The position numbers and the translations under genes are program-made. Positions 22,129 through 35,249 of a stretch of 36,065 bases of DNA are shown here, piece by piece. Numbering within the stretch: position 1 is the first letter of the stretch; each line of letters begins with the position of its first letter. The DNA lies in contig ADNK01002374.1 of assembly GCA_000320545.1 (NCBI GenBank), forward strand, positions 1-36,065. Reading direction: 5' to 3'. This DNA is from Bigelowiella natans CCMP2755. Its lineage: Eukaryota; Cercozoa; Chlorarachniophyceae. The notes beneath the pieces were generated by a model. It searched no databases. It saw only the letters and a list, made by a program, of their open reading frames with translations, and was not told where the DNA came from.

Positions 22129-25054
22129 ATGATATCCTCGACTCAAGTGCGACACAAGAAGCTGGAAAAGCAGGATGAGAAGTCGGAGGTAGAACATATG
22201 ATTCTAGTCCAACATATTACTAGAATATGATTACTTTCGTAGACTTTGGACTCACATCACAAAGAATGCCAAGATACTTTGCATTTTGAAATGGATCTAC
22301 AAGTCTCACACATAGTGCACTGACAATACACAGCATGTCGTTGAAGAAGATGATATGATGGGTCGCCTTAAAGACCTTGGAGTTTTTGACGAGGATGACC
22401 CTGAAAACCTACTGGATAAAGTGAAGTCATCCCAAGGTGAGAACAGGAACGCTGTGGCGGCATCTCAGGTTGAAAAAATCGAGGAAAAAGGGGGCAGGAC
22501 TGACGCAGCGGTTGCTTCCCCAATGATCATTCGAGAGAAGTCAGAGGAAGAGGAACTTAAAGAGCTTGTCGAGCAGGAAGAAAAGAAGGAAATCGCTAGG
22601 GATATAATGTATTGAAAATGATGTATTCGTATTCGCATAAAAGTATAAAAGGAACTAATTAGATTATTGAAGCTTTCCCATTCATTTGCTTATTATGTTT
22701 GGTCGTGCTACAGATACGATGAAGTGTTGCCTAAGGTCCATCAAAGGGTAAATGAGAAGCAACGGCAGGAGAATTTGAAGAAAGAACTTGTAGAAGACAA
22801 GACCCCAATCCGTGTAATGCCGATTCAAGTCGAGGCTAAGCCCTATGAACCTGTGGCCGGAGAACCACACTCTGGAATGATTCAAGTAGTCACACCTATC
22901 GTCATTGATCCCAGGTGGTGTAGTAATAGTAGTAGTAGTAATAGCAGTAGTATTAGTAGTAATTGTTGAAGAAGTAATAGTGGTAGTAGTAGTAAAAGTA
23001 GGAGTGTGGCAACAACGAGGTCATCCTAAATAACAGTGGATCCGATATTGCAGATAGAGAAGATCAAGATAATGTGCACACTTACGCATCCATACGCTTC
23101 ATAACAGACAAATCAAGGTCGTTGAGTCAAAAACTGATACGGAAGTCAAAAATGTGCAAGTCATTGGATCACTGCAACCAACGGCAAGCGATACCATATC
23201 GCTCTTAAGGGAGGCGGAGGGGAAAGAGGTATCACAGATCATAGTTGAGGAGAAAGAAATGGCTGTCGAAGCAACAACTACTTCCTATCCAGAACTCACG
23301 GAAGCTGCCTACCCAGAGCTGAAGGTGGTGGAAGGAGGAGGAGGAGGAGGAGGAAGAGGATGATGATGCTGCTGAATAAAATCCAATCAATAAACACAAA
23401 GACGGCATTCAATATATGCTTTTGCCTTTCCTATCAGGAAAAAATAACATCGGTTACCGCTGCTGCAGCTATTTCAACAGCAGCCTCTACTACCGCCGTC
23501 ATAGAGCAAAAAATTGAGGAGGATGAAAAGACCCAATTGAGGATACAGGCCATTGGTGCTGGAACAATGATGATGGGAAGCAGCGTAGCCTCTCAACTTG
23601 TTGAGGTAGCAGCAGCAGGAACAGGATTAGTAGTAGTAGGAGTTTTTGGGTGATATACTGAGGATTGATTGTATATCATTATCATTTGCCCCATCAATTG
23701 ATAAAACATAGCTCCTTACTCCGCAGAAGATTCGTTTCTCATTCTCATCACTACGACGTGGCATTGTTTTCTTGACTTAATTGGTGTTTGTCCCTTCTCA
23801 TCGTTAGCAGAAAGATGGTAAGGAGGTTGAGGATGCTCCATTACGAGTGAAATCATCGTTGTTGGTGGCGGACCTGGAGCCTCTCACCAGCGTCATGGAC
23901 TGGGTTATCAAGGACGAAAAGGTGTTTATTATCGCGCTGGCGGTGGGAGTTATCAGTGCTCGTACACATACCAAACGTACGGCACGCATGGAGAAAGAGG
24001 AGAGATGAACAGAGAGCGTTGTGCGTATTATTGATGATGATGATGGTTTTGCGTTATTCAGCTTCGGTTGCGCTCCGACATAGTGGCACTTAGAATCATG
24101 AAGCAACACGACGAAGTGGTCAGTGTTTGCTGTATAATAGCCCACGAAATGCCAACCACCACCTAATAATGTGTTTGTATTTGACCTTCTCTTCAACCTC
24201 TACTACTACTGCTACTACTACTACTACTACTACTATTGCTACTACTACAACTGGCACTCTAGATTACTCCCAATACATTTCTATCCTCTATTGTTACGAC
24301 ATCATACATTTGAACACTGATTCCACTACTGCTGCAACCCTCTCCCCCTTCGTTATGCAGTCCGCAAAAGAGCTGAATGAGTTTCGTATTCGTTCGCACG
24401 TGGACAGTAAGAGCCCCTTCTTCTTACTAGTGAAACGATTCTTCGAGGAGGAGCAGAAGCTCGCATCGGGGCCGGTGCTGTTGAAGGCACGGAAGGAGCG
24501 ATTCGATCAGCAGCTGAAGCTGATGTGGCCGCGAGAATTGAAAACGATATCCAAATCACTGGTCGGCCCGAATAATGGCGTTGTCGTCAGGTACGACTTT
24601 AACTATGAGCGCACATGGGTTAGCGAGAGCGATGCACGAGCGCTGGTCAAGACGCTCAGAGCAGAGAGCGAGCTGTTGCTTCCCGAATTAACTAAGCACA
24701 AGTTTAACAATCGCACTTCCTTTCTGGCCGTGGAGTTACACCTCTTTGAAACGCGCCACTCATCCGCTGCTGTTTCTGCGTCCAACTACTACTACCACCC
24801 GGATGCTGCTACTGGCAGCTCCTCACGTGCAATGGAGCACATTCTGCATTGCGCCGATGTCCTTTTCTACTTTCTCAAAAAGGTGGTATAATGATTAGAA
24901 CAAACGACGGTTATTTTGTGGAAGATGATAGGTAGAGACTGCTAGCAGTTTTGGGGTTGAGGATGCTTGTTGCGCTGAATGGGAGGAAGAGGAGGAAACT
25001 AATTATGTGAATGTTTCAACACATACACACGCACACACACACTCACACACACAA

Positions 25055-25097
<43 letters not shown>

Positions 25098-25971
25098 AAA
25101 AGCACATTCACACAAACAAGATATATGTAGCATGAATATGCACACCTGTTTACTCCATGACATACAGCTCTCGCCCTCCTTCACTTACTAATTGGTCTTT
25201 AATGGGGAACTCTTTCTTCTTTTTCTTCAACCCCCTCCTTTTCCTACCACTCCCAAATGAATGAATGAATAATTGACTTTATTTGGGCTGCTGCTCTTGC
25301 TGAGCACAGGCTTCTCAATCTATTGATAATCACCCTGTACAAGTGTATGATGCATTGCTACCCTTTCATTTAAGGGGAGGCCCTGGGGGGGGGGGGGGGG
25401 GGAAGAGTGGGAGCAGCGTGTGAACATAAAATGATGATGTTGGTCTTTCTTTCTTCGTGGGTGATATTCTACTTACAGACATATAAAGAAGGGAATGGGG
25501 TCGTACAAAACGATGGTAAAGCACAGCAGCTTCATCCTCCTCCTCCTGCTGCTGCTGCTGCTGCTGCCGACAGCTACAAAGTTGCGTGCGAGTCATTTCG
25601 TAAGGCGGTGAACAATTGGATCAAAGTCATCTCGAGTTGGATCTATCATGAGGGCACCTCCAAGGACCAAGAGTAAGTCAGAGAGAGAGAGAGAAAATTC
25701 ATTTTCTCCTACTTCGAATGCATTCCATATTTGTTGTTATCTAGAAAGGCGAACGAGCTTCTGTTCTAACCGTGTATGATCGGGTAGCAATGCTACCTCG
25801 CCTTACCTCCCCCCCCCCCCCCCCCTCCCCTCTAATATCAGATATATATTCCGTCACTTAATTCAAACGAAGGGTTTGCATCAGTACAAGCATATACCGC
25901 AGTTCCCCATCGACATCAACAAATGGGGCGCCGACGTTAACCAACACTTCCTTAAGATCATGTCGTTATAA
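22129..25971 (+). CDS. Unrecognised 644-residue protein, acidic N-terminus and conserved-looking C-terminal block
   Basis: Exons: 22129-22188, 22334-22608, 22714-22914, 23108-23324, 23438-23605, 23811-23921, 24062-24118, 24361-24882, 25479-25672 and 25842-25971 (stop TAA). Phases agree at every junction and the sum is 1,935 bases. Residues 1-110 are Lys/Glu-rich and probably helical (start MISSTQVRHKKLEKQ). Residues about 180-310 are low-complexity with Glu, Val, Thr and Ala. From about 345, and especially in the 522-base exon at 24361, the protein looks folded: SPFFLLVKRFFEEEQKL, VVVRYDFNYERTWVSESDAR, then EHILHCADVLFYFLKK and a C-terminal IFRHLIQTKGLHQYKH. There is no signal peptide or membrane span. 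I do not recognise the family. It shares a divergent spacer with the VSP gene and is followed after about 125 bases by the giant gene on the same strand. Confidence 0.75.
25021..25095. repeat. Compound CA-TA microsatellite
   Basis: CA-rich units followed by a TA tract in the long intron between exons 8 and 9 of the unknown plus-strand gene. The same intron has a G run at about 25386-25402, and the next intron has a C run at about 25810-25825. Confidence 0.95.
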
Positions 25972-26096
25972 AATTTACATAGAAATTGAAATGACCAAGT
26001 CAGCAAACAATAGCAATGAATCCATGCACAAACAGAATAATATATATGTGTATATACACATGTATTGAATATGGAGAAATAAATATAAAATCTCTG

Positions 26097-26747
26097 ATGG
26101 AAGGAAGAGAGAACAGCCACAGTTGCTGCTTACACGTCCTATATTTCACCACCATATCCTCTGCAAATAACAACACTCTTAGAATAACCATCACTACTTC
26201 CTTCATGCCCATTATCTTTCTTTCTTTCTTCTTCATCGTCCATACCGCGATGATAGGTACCTCCTCCTCTCGCCCCTAGTTTCCCCGGGGGAGAATGCTG
26301 AGAGGGTGAGCAGTGGCGCTGGTAGCGATGAAGAGAAAAAATGGAGGAACCCAAACCAACAGCAACAGGTTCTGCAGCCTGGATCATCCGCCTCGAAGAG
26401 GAAGAACTCGATGATGGAAGAAGAAATGCGCAAGGTTCATCAAGCGCTCTATAAGGCGAATAAAGACCAGCTGACACAAGCAGATGTAAAGCGATGGAAC
26501 AGGGCTGCACTCACCGAGGAAGATCTCGTCCATCTCATCCAATCTATGCCAATCAAAGAATTTCTGAACCATATCTTCCTTACTGCTTTCAACTCGGCTC
26601 TTGCTGAAGAGGGGGGGGCAAACTGGCAAGCGGAGGTGAATCGTGCTCTAGGGACTGCGAAGGCAGTTATGTATATGATCGGCAACGCTCTCTCAGCGCT
26701 ACCTGGTCTCAATATTTTCAAGGAGAATGTACGGATGATGATGAGAG

Positions 26748-26781
<34 letters not shown>

Positions 26782-28283
26782 AGTTGAATGAGGATGATGG
26801 TTTGCAACGGGAAAATGAGGAGTAGCGAGAGGAGGAGGGTTGGTAGACTCCTATTTGTTTCTTGATTTCATTTTGGAGGACCCCAAATAGGAATATGTGT
26901 GAGAGGACCCGTGCGACCCTTCTTAAATACTTCTATTATTACTTTTTCACTTAGATCTATTAGTTTTTACACAAACTCACTCACTCACTCCCTCAATCAC
27001 GTGTTGAATAACATATGCCATCTTCCTCACACCGCAATTATCATGATTGCAGCTACTTACTCTACTGTTGCTGATACGTTGTATTCACTCTACTCCTACC
27101 CCACCCCCTTTGCCACCAGTTATGCAAAGTACTATGCTGGACGGTGCAGTGTTTGGTAGATTCCTTCATACGCGCAAAGTCAAAGTCCGCCGCTGAGAAG
27201 AAGAAGAGGAAGAAGAAATATACTAACGAAGCAGCTGGAGCACGACCCAAGCCAAAGCTGCCCCCTAGAAGGAAGAAGATGAAAGAAGAGAATAAAGACG
27301 AAAGAAACGAAAGAGAAATGCAGCAGGAGCAGTATTACACCGCCCCAACCACCCCTTTCGAGAGGCTTGTTCGTCGAGAAATCGATTGGTTGTGCGCTCG
27401 TTGCATCGCATTGGTCACAGCAACGGATTCAACACCTTGCCGCTCCTATCTGTGCATGTTTCCTCTCAATCAGCTCTCTCCCGAGGGTGCTAGCCTTGTC
27501 TTTCAGGTGAGTTATATACTGAAAAACTACTAACAATGTGCTGCTGCTGCTGCTGCTGCTGCTGGTGGTGGTGGTGGAACAACAGAATGGGGGCAAACCC
27601 GTGTCTTCTCGGCATCATCAACCCGCACTGATAACTTCATTGATGAATATTTTCATATCCTCCGCCTCCTCCGTTCCTTGGTCCTCCCTTTTCTCCAGAT
27701 TGTGTTTCGTGAGATGAGTCTGTCGTCGTTGCTTGACTCCGGATACAAGGTGGATACACTTAGTTTTGACGGCTGGCAAACAGTGATGGCGTACAACCCG
27801 ACCTTGAGGCGTGGTTTCTTCAAGCACTTCTCAGCAGCAGCAGCAGCAACAACAACAACACGTAGAGGGGGTGAGATCATCGACGACGACATAATGGCCC
27901 CTCTTGTCGCATTGAATACACTGGCCGAATCACAACCTGCAGGCTCCATCCTGCCAGAAATATGGCTGCACGAGATGTTTTTGGCCTCGTTTGTGAACCC
28001 AGAGACGAGAGACAATCTTGCGTTGAGGTCGCAGCCGCTTGTTACAGCTTTGTGTGCGATTCATCCCAATGCTACCTCGCAGTTGCTTAGAGACCTCAAG
28101 ATGTTCTTTAGAGGGAAAATAGGAGCTGTTGAAAAGGGAGGGGGGAGAGGAGCAGCAGCAGGAGGAGGGGGAAAGGCGACAGCAAAGCAACAGCGCAGTA
28201 TGATTAGGGATGTGATTAGAGATATGGTCTTGAACCTCGACTTGAGACGGTGATGTCTACATGAGATGAGATGATTGCTCCTG

Positions 28284-28315
<32 letters not shown>

Positions 28316-30537
28316 GGTGATTACAATGGTATCTGCCGACGACGACACTCTTCATCAAACTTAGAGTTGCGCTTTCGACCTTTTTGCGTCTAATTGCGTG
28401 CATGCACGCACACACGCACACACGCACACACGCACAAACACACTTATTACCATTGTATTGCCATGAAAATATATTTGTTGCAGGTATGTTGTTGACCAGA
28501 AAGATTGCGACATTATAAGGGACTTCTTGCAGCGGCCGGGGCATTTTTGCTTTGAGTTTGGAATGATGATCGCCGAGCGGTGAGGGGGAACGCTAACGAA
28601 CTAGCTGTTGTTCATCATCATAAATATGGGCGTTGATTCTACCATTGCTGCCATGCGGTTCTTCACGCTGCCTTGCCTGCCTTTGTTATCATCCAATTGT
28701 CGTTCTCACCCTATATGTAGGTATAATTACCCTGACCCTGCATCAATAATCCGTCCTCCCTCTCAAGCAGCAGCAGAAGCAGCAGCAGCACAGAAAGAAG
28801 AGAAAGGAAGCCGCTCGTTGTCAAAATGGTCGGCATTGGTGCGAGTGTCTCAAATGCTTTTGGTGGGGCTGGGGGAGGCCCGTTTGGCACACGTCGTCAG
28901 TAGATTCAGCAGCAGCAGCAGCAGTAGCAATAGAGGGGGCAAGGGCTCGGCAGTGATACCTGGCCCCTCCTTAAGCTGGTGGTGTGCGATTCTGAGCAAA
29001 ATCGCTACTCATGATCTCAAAGGGAGGCCAATCGTGTCGGCATCGAGTCAAAGGCAGACCCAATTTCCTTCGCAGGTTGGCCAAAGAAGAAGAAGAAGAA
29101 GAAGAAGAAGAAGAAGAAATATGTAAGAAAAAAATGGTGGGGGAGAATTCATCGCTGCTAAAACATCTTCTCATGAAAACGATCATGGGTAGATTGTGCA
29201 TCATCGTTTTCAAATCCACATGATATCTGTGTCCCTCTTTTGGTCATACTCAATACCTTCTCATCCCCATCCCTGCTCTACGCTTCATATTTTCTCCTCC
29301 TCCTTCTCCCACTCTCTCCTTCTTCTCCCCCCTCCCCAGGAATGTCTTGATCGACTCAAAATAGCCTACCCTAGGTATGCTATTAGTATTAGTTGTAGTA
29401 GCAGCGTGAGCTTCAGGGATAACGATAATGTGCACGCTTTACATTTACCACTACCCGCAATAAACACGTATTATTTATCAACAGTACCCCCTCCCCCCCA
29501 CCACCACCACCACCACCATCATCATCATCATATCCTTTTCGGAAAAACCTTTGACACATGATTCATCATTCATCGATTCATTATCATTATGGGACTGGCT
29601 GATGTTCTTACTGGGTCTCTGTTCATTATAAGCATGACAACGGACAAAGTGCGAGAATTGGTGCTGTCAGACACTGTCCTCAAGTATATTGAGCTCATGA
29701 CCTCCGCCACTGCACACACTCACGCGACATTCAAAGCGAATGGGTGGAGCACGATCAGAGACCTCGCGCAAACAGGCCCCCCCAGCAACAAACTAGCTCA
29801 AAGGGCGCTGTACTCTCTCTTGCCCTCCATTGTGGATGGCGCCAAAGACAACGACAGCAGTATTGACGCTTTCCCAATCATCGAGACGGTTGGTAGCTCT
29901 CTCTAGTGGAATCCCAGTAATAGCATACATGCATGATAATAACCATTTCTCCACAGGTGTTGAACGAGGAGAAACGTACATGGGGAAGATCGCATATGGA
30001 GATAGATGCATTGTCTTCCCTGCTCCAGGCCCACATGGCAACGCTGGCGATACGAGAGATGCACACCATCAAGGTAATCTTGCTAGTAATCTTTTGTTTA
30101 TCAACACGTGAGGGGAACAGTACTAACTAGATGTTGTGATCAACCAAAAAGGGCATGCTCCCCGTTGCACGTTGGAATGCCTTATTTGCTACTGGAACCC
30201 CATCAAATATCGTTGGCGATACGAACGACGTCGTATCAAGGCTGAGTAGTGAAGAGAAGAACAACGGCGGGCATCTTTATCCTACTCCTGCAGATTTGCG
30301 GGGATCAAAGAGCAGCCCCCCTCCCCCTGTGACACGTGCACCTTCTTCTCCTAATGAGGCAAGAGCATGGATCCAGGTGCAAAAGGAGGTCAATCTCTCC
30401 CCCCCGGAAAAGTCCAATCTGGTCGAGTTCTACTTGAAGCAAATATCGAAGCGGGAGAGTGGATACGTGAAGCCGGGACAACCAGTAATGACTGGTACGA
30501 ACGGTAAAGGCTGGCTTGCTGACGATGCTGGTAAGTA

Positions 30538-30571
<34 letters not shown>

Positions 30572-32173
30572 GATAATGAGCATGATTCAAGTCACGTAAT
30601 GATGATGGTGATGATGATGACGATAATGTATATCGACGCTTCTCAGGGCGCAAGCTAATGGATGCTTTGGTCCACTCGTTGTACCGGCTGCAGCCTACCA
30701 ACAGCAAGCATACGCTGCCGCATCTCTCAAAGTTTTTCCGCGAGTACGTGGAGAGACACGGTAGGCTGAATCCCCGGCCGAAGAGGGGGGCTGGGTTTGA
30801 GCCCCCACTGAGTCCTTTAGGAAGCCGCGCCGATCAGAATGCGAAGTATGCCTGGCTGGCCTTCCAGATTCTTACTGAAATGACCGAGATGAACTCTAGA
30901 AACTGGTAGCTCTTACATCATGTCACAACCCTTCCATTGCCATTGTTAATCATCACCATCGACGTCACGGTCATCGTGATTATATTTAATGATAGCAAAA
31001 CTTCACAGGTTTGCCCTTGGCGAGAAAAGCGTGCAACAGGTGACGGAGCGCAATATTTGGAAGAAAGTCCTAAAGAAAGTAGACCCAGTCAACAACAAGA
31101 TTATTCTCTGGGAGAGCGTTATAAGGGAATGGGTCAGACATGCATGCTGTGTTGCCCCTGACCACCCGCTGTTGCCCTCCTTCTGGCAGCAGTTCTTTGC
31201 TATGTATTTCTCCAAGCTTCCTTCTGGTAATTAATGCAAGTAATTGATTCGTGAGGTGATGCTTGGAGCAACTAATAGGGATGTTAGTTGTTAATCCTCG
31301 AAAATGCCATAATCTCTTCTGTGTTGGTGCTGTTCTTAGACAGCAGTACACCATGTGCGGACCCGTTGAATCCTGGGCGTTTTTTTGGCTACCAGTACAT
31401 GCTAGGCAACACAGGAGACTCACTTGTCCGTCAGGCACTTTCACGTCTGAAAGTCCTCACAAAATTCTGGCATAATACGTCAAAGAAGGCAGCTCATCCG
31501 AGCAAGAAGGTCAGCAACTCCTCGACCACGACTGACAACACAACTAATAGAACAACAACAACAACAACAACAACAACAACGATATTATAGTAATGCGTAG
31601 TGGCCTTGATGTTATCACCAACCTAAAGGCATACGCTGAGAAGCTTAGCGCAGTGTACCTTGCCATGCACTCATGGCTACACGTGCAACCGAGGAGGGCT
31701 AACGATGAGGTCAACCGGTGGGGCGTCCTGCCAAATAGCGGAGAAGGCTTTGGTCTCACCGAAAAAGAGCGCAAGTACTACGCCATCTCCCTTCGACACG
31801 ATAGATATTTATTCATTTTATTTTTTTAAAATATTGATACTTATATCGTTACTATGCTCCTAGCGCCACCCCACAGCAAACGCATTCTCGTCTTTAACCC
31901 ACGTTCGATGTGCCGATGAGAAACTGATGCCGCTTCTTCTTCCGTACTCTCGTCGCTGATGACTGTTCCTTTCCCAGATTCTTGAGTATGCGGTGTCCGA
32001 CCCGCAACCTAGAATCAGCAACTACGTGGCGGGTGAACCAGCTGGCGATAAGGGCTCGACTAGGAGCTCTTCCTGCAGATATGTGTGTCCCGCGTCTGGT
32101 TGCAGTGATAGGTACTAACGATGCTGCTGCTGTTGTTGCTACCACGACGATGAGACGAAGATGATTGATGTGG

Positions 32174-32208
<35 letters not shown>

Positions 32209-32664
32209 AATGATGATAATGATGCCCAGAGTAGAAATAAGTACGAGATTCTGAAAGTTTGTTTGTCGCCATCGTCTCACCTTGCCCATTGACGTGGTGG
32301 TGGTGGCAGTTTATGTCATAATTCCTCTCCTCCTTCGATCTTCTTGTATTTGCACACGCCTCCTTCCTTCGTTTGTTCCCCCCCTGTTTAGGCGACGAGG
32401 TAATCGACAGATCACGCAAAACTCTTTGGCTTGACCTCGCGGTAGGTGTAACGGAGGGCGTGGAAAGCGGGATGGACGGCGACATGGTCTCTCTCTCAAA
32501 CAACGTGAGCGGGTTCATAAAGAAGAGTGTCTTCAACTCGGTGTTCTCGCCCTCCGGCGACAACTTCATGGAGATAGAGCGCACGAGAACCAACGCCGCC
32601 AAACTGAGTCTCACCAAGCAGGCCAGACTCCGAGAGAAGAGAACCAGGGTTTGTGTTAGCACGA

Positions 32665-32696
<32 letters not shown>

Positions 32697-33187
32697 CTAG
32701 TGTAGGTAATTATGATAATGGTGATGACGATGATGATGATGACCAATGACGTATATGGAAATCAAGAATGGCTTCGTTTGTAAGGTGTGATGTAATATGA
32801 TGTCGTATAATGTGCGTGTGCTTAGCGTCTCCTTCCCGACTCTAAAGGCGCGTTGCATGTGGAGGGGATGACGTTAATACTACCGGCAAACCTTCGCCTC
32901 CCTGTGTCTGAATCGCTAAGTGATGGAGTCATTCAAAGTGTAAGCGCCTCCATGGAAGCAGCGTGCAAATCCTACTCAGAAAGAGTGTCAAGGCTCAAGG
33001 CCTTCTCTTTGCAGACGAAGCAGCTTGTGCGTGGTTTGTATCGAAACGAGAAGAAAGTTACGAATATCACCCGAGTGGCGGATGGCGGCTTGTTTAAAAA
33101 GTCCGAAGATGTGACTTTCACTTTTAATCACACCACGATTAAGGAGGTACGGCTATACTGCTGCTAGTAGTAGAAGTAATGTTGTTG

Positions 33188-33219
<32 letters not shown>

Positions 33220-35216
33220 GTGCAGGATGATGGTGTTGGCGTGTGCTTACTGGGCCACAAATGCTGCCGCATTGACCATCTGCCATGCAACAACTATATT
33301 TGTTGCATTGTCGTCTTAGGTGGCAGCAGTCCGTAACGCGTTGGATAAGAATCGAGAAAGCGTCGTCGCAGCCTTGAGAGAATCACCTCCACATGAGGCC
33401 TATGCGTTTCGTGACGCTCAAGTAGACGATGTCTGTAGCCAAGTCCTTCTGATCTCAAAGATCGCAGATTACCTTGTTCAATCTTGCTCTTCAATTCAGG
33501 TAGCAACAGTAGCAGCGGTAGTTATGTGATAACGAAGAAGAAGATGTACTCAACTCATACCGATCATTAGTCTGCCTCTGCTGATGCTGCTGAGTACCAT
33601 ATTATTTTGTGTAAATTATACCCATCGTTCTTTTCTTGATCTGCTGCTACTGCCCTATAGTCTTCCTCGCACCCTGATTATGTTGCTCTGGACACGCTCA
33701 AAGGCATTGCACGAAAATGGTGCTTGTAGTGCTAGTAGTAGTAGCAGTAGCAGTAGTAGTAGTAGTAGTAGTCGTCATTACGTGCAACCTAAAACGATGC
33801 GGATGCTGTTTTCTGCTGCTTTTGATGGTGATGCTTATGGTGATGGAGGGGGAGAAGATAACGTTGAATGTGGGGTAGGCTTTATGCTATCGTTGCTATG
33901 GAAGGCCCATCACCGACAAATACCCTGTCACACGCGACCACGTCATTCCATTGCTGACCAAGCTGGCGAGATTTGTGCCCGCAGATATCCAGTCTCAGTT
34001 GCAGCTCGTATCGGCGTTGAGAGAGCACCCAAACCTTGTCAGAGAGCTTGCACCCGCTCTGAATCCTATGCAACTCTTCTCTCCGGTAGTAGTAGTAGTA
34101 GTATGATGCTGCTTCAGTACCATGGACTCACATCGTCATTGTGCTTGTGCGTGTATGCTTGCGAGTGGTTCGTTATGCGTGATCATCATGTGTGAATAGG
34201 TAGCGTTATTGTGTCTCTGCGTTCAAATGAATGATTTCCACGCACAGATTTGAGCCTGCATTATTATCAGTGCTTCTGTCGTCCGTTGTATCTCAAGCAT
34301 GATCTTAATATTGTTTTTCTTTGTTCTTCCTCCTATTCGCTCCATCTCCGACTTGTTTACCGGTTAGGACGGAAAGGACCAGCACACTCGTCACGAGGAG
34401 TACGTCCACTTGTTTACGCAGGCAACCGGGCTCCGATTAAAGATTCTCGGCCAAAAAAACCCGTTGATCGCCGTTGATTTGCTCGCACGATTCAATGTAA
34501 AATTGTGGTTGCAAGCTAAACGACCCGATCTGCATCAAGTTGGAGCGATATTCAACCACACGACCAACACGTTGAGAGAGCAGGTCTATCTATCGACGTT
34601 TATTTGGTTGTTTCCTCCCTCTTGATTCTTACTGCTACTTCTTTTTCTCAACCCTCTCCCCGTTTTCTCCTCCTCTTCCTCCTCCTATATCGTCTCCCAC
34701 AAAGCTTCGACTTCTACTAACTTAGCTATATACTGTGCAGCACATGGCGAGTACGGGTTCAGAGAGCAGCAGTAGTAAGGGATTCCCAAGATTGTTCAAC
34801 TACGAGAGACAGAGAGCAGTGGCCTTCCTTCTACAGGTTGCATTACGAAAGAATCGCGTCATGTATTTTCCCATCGATATTATCAGATTGTCGTCGTCGT
34901 CATCATTGTCGTTTGCATGCATGCTGGTCCCCTATGAACCTTACCTTGTTGCTCTCAATTTGGCCATCTAACCAGGTCTTCGGCGACTGTTCCGGCTATG
35001 AGTTTCCCCGCGCATTTGGCTCTGCTTGGACGGTGTTGTTGCAGCATGCTACCATTGCGCCCATTCGCATCCCTCCTCAATCTTGGACACGCGTCGCTGA
35101 TGCAGCCCCTCTCACGAAGCTATCCTGGGCAAAGCTCATCGAGACCATAACACAGCTAGGAGTACATCTTGCAAGCCACGCACTTGACGCGAAACGTGCT
35201 GCCGCTGCTGCTACTC

Positions 35217-35249
<33 letters not shown>

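Noticed and set aside
23804-24196. A 130-codon minus-strand frame
   Set aside because: It is opposite to the exons at 23811-23921 and 24062-24118 of the unknown gene, which are in phase with their neighbours.
25050-25095. TA tract considered as a replication origin or a TA-rich mobile element end
   Set aside because: It is a simple microsatellite continuous with a CA tract inside an intron; no inverted repeats or coding signs of a transposon.
31800-32000. Extension of the giant gene's exon past 31774 (frame reading YAISLRHDR)
   Set aside because: No GT donor follows in that frame. A donor at 31775 (phase 2) joins the exon at 31978 in phase and continues a protein-like frame.
33584-34195. 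A 203-codon plus-strand frame
   Set aside because: It reads through two introns in the wrong frame. The exons 33661-33719 and 33905-34085 in another frame join in phase (RKW then PITDKYPV) and fit the giant gene.
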